Shown one piece after another: positions 63,431-64,000 of a stretch of 64,000 nucleotides of DNA (its first letter is position 1; every line of letters begins with the position of its first letter). Where the stretch lies: contig OZ251238.1 of NCBI GenBank assembly GCA_965240325.2, forward strand, positions 1,178,001 through 1,242,000, written 5' to 3'. The DNA comes from Rebecca billardiae RCC1528 (Eukaryota; Haptophyta). Both the position numbers and the translations under genes were made by a program. A model generated the notes under the pieces. It saw nothing but the letters and a program-made list of their open reading frames with translations, did not search any database and was not told where the DNA came from.

Positions 63431-64000
63431 CGAGGTGCGAGGGACCCGTTGCAAGCGTGAGCGCCGAAAAAACGACACTTCGGCGGCCTAGAGTGACGAT
63501 ACAGTCTTGCAGGCGGCGGCGGCGGCGGCGGGAGCGTGACAGTGCGTCTACCATCACCTTCCGTCTAGCGCGCTACGCCGCGCGTGCCGGGTAGTGCCCC
63601 CGGCCCGCCGCAGCAGCAGCCTCGACAAGTGAAGAGACGATGACCGCGGACGCAGTGCCGCCGAGTACAGCCTGCATCCACTTGCCGCGCGGCGCGCACT
63701 GTAGTTGCACTTGCAGCGCTCGCGCTCGGCGAGCATGGGCGTGCGCTCAGGCGTGTCAAGTGCTGTCTCGTCGGCGCGCTTTCGCCTGCCACCTCGTGCA
63801 CCCGTGCACGCAGCTTCATCGTCTTCATGAGGACTGCTGTGCTGCTGTCGCCATCACCCGAGTCCGAGTCGCGCGCGGCGCGCGCGGTGGCAGCTGTGCA
63901 CCGCAGAGTGTCACCGCTGCTGCTTCGCAGCAGTCATCAGCAGCTGCGTCGTCATCCTCCTCGTCGTCGGCTTCCACTGCCGCAAGAGGGAACGCTGCCA

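Larger units (their letters stand above)
62750..64000. other. intergenic region to the window end
   Basis: About 1.25 kb without a convincing gene. It holds a TATA-like stretch (TTATTATAAAGG near 62838), an AT-rich patch to 62920, a hairpin followed by a T-run at 62924-62946, and an 80-bp direct repeat. Confidence 0.45.

Overview
This window comes from a very GC-rich nuclear genome of a protist, most likely a microalga. The evidence is spliceosomal introns (GT...AG, with GTGCG-type donors), a nucleoporin, a ubiquitin protease, a RING ligase, an N-terminus on an ABC-F protein that could be a plastid-targeting leader, and two giant Ser/Pro-rich wall-type glycoproteins. A haptophyte or another alga with a secondary red plastid fits best. 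A chlorophyte cannot be excluded. Nothing bacterial (operons, CRISPR, ribosome-binding sites) is seen. Several genes have an open frame that extends upstream of the first ATG; I set starts at ATG codons.

Layout. Positions 1-249: 3' end of a + strand gene with an M48-peptidase-like tail. Positions 494-4041: a 3.5-kb element with near-perfect 34-bp terminal inverted repeats carrying a decayed Ala/Gly-rich gene. Positions 4091-4613: a small MITE with 23-bp perfect inverted repeats. Positions 4817-8092: a TPR-CHAT protein with 12 TPR units and an intact His/Cys pair. Positions 8257-10533 (-): an ABC-F ATPase. Positions 10905-13192: a ubiquitin-specific protease (3 exons). Positions 14254-17160: a Mahogunin/LOG2-like RING ligase (3 exons). 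Positions 17854-19546: a foldback-like structure with eight inverted repeat units on each side. Positions 19780-21156 (-): an EamA/DMT transporter. Positions 21863-22472: another small inverted-repeat element.

The second half is dominated by two giant genes. Positions 23353-41496 encode about 6,047 residues: signal peptide, about 2,900 residues of SPPP-type repeats, a small beta-sandwich-like domain, a SEA-like module, then a polycystin-1-like part (REJ region, GPS cleavage site, membrane segments, IQ-like helix, EF-hand pair). Positions 44355-58682 encode about 4,775 residues: signal peptide, Cys-rich head, about 3,430 residues of SPPP repeat, seven modules of the same SEA-like kind, one membrane helix and a short tail. 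Between them lies a Nup42/Amo1-like FG nucleoporin (42187-43923). An MFS (monocarboxylate-type) transporter at 61427-62749 closes the window; the rest is intergenic.

Functional reading (inference). The two giant proteins share a wall-like Hyp-rich stalk and a SEA-like module and lie about 2.9 kb apart. They look like a pair of surface proteins that couple the cell wall or scale layer to the membrane, one of them through a polycystin-like, potentially Ca2+-responsive receptor. The other genes are housekeeping or transport genes with no evident functional link to them.
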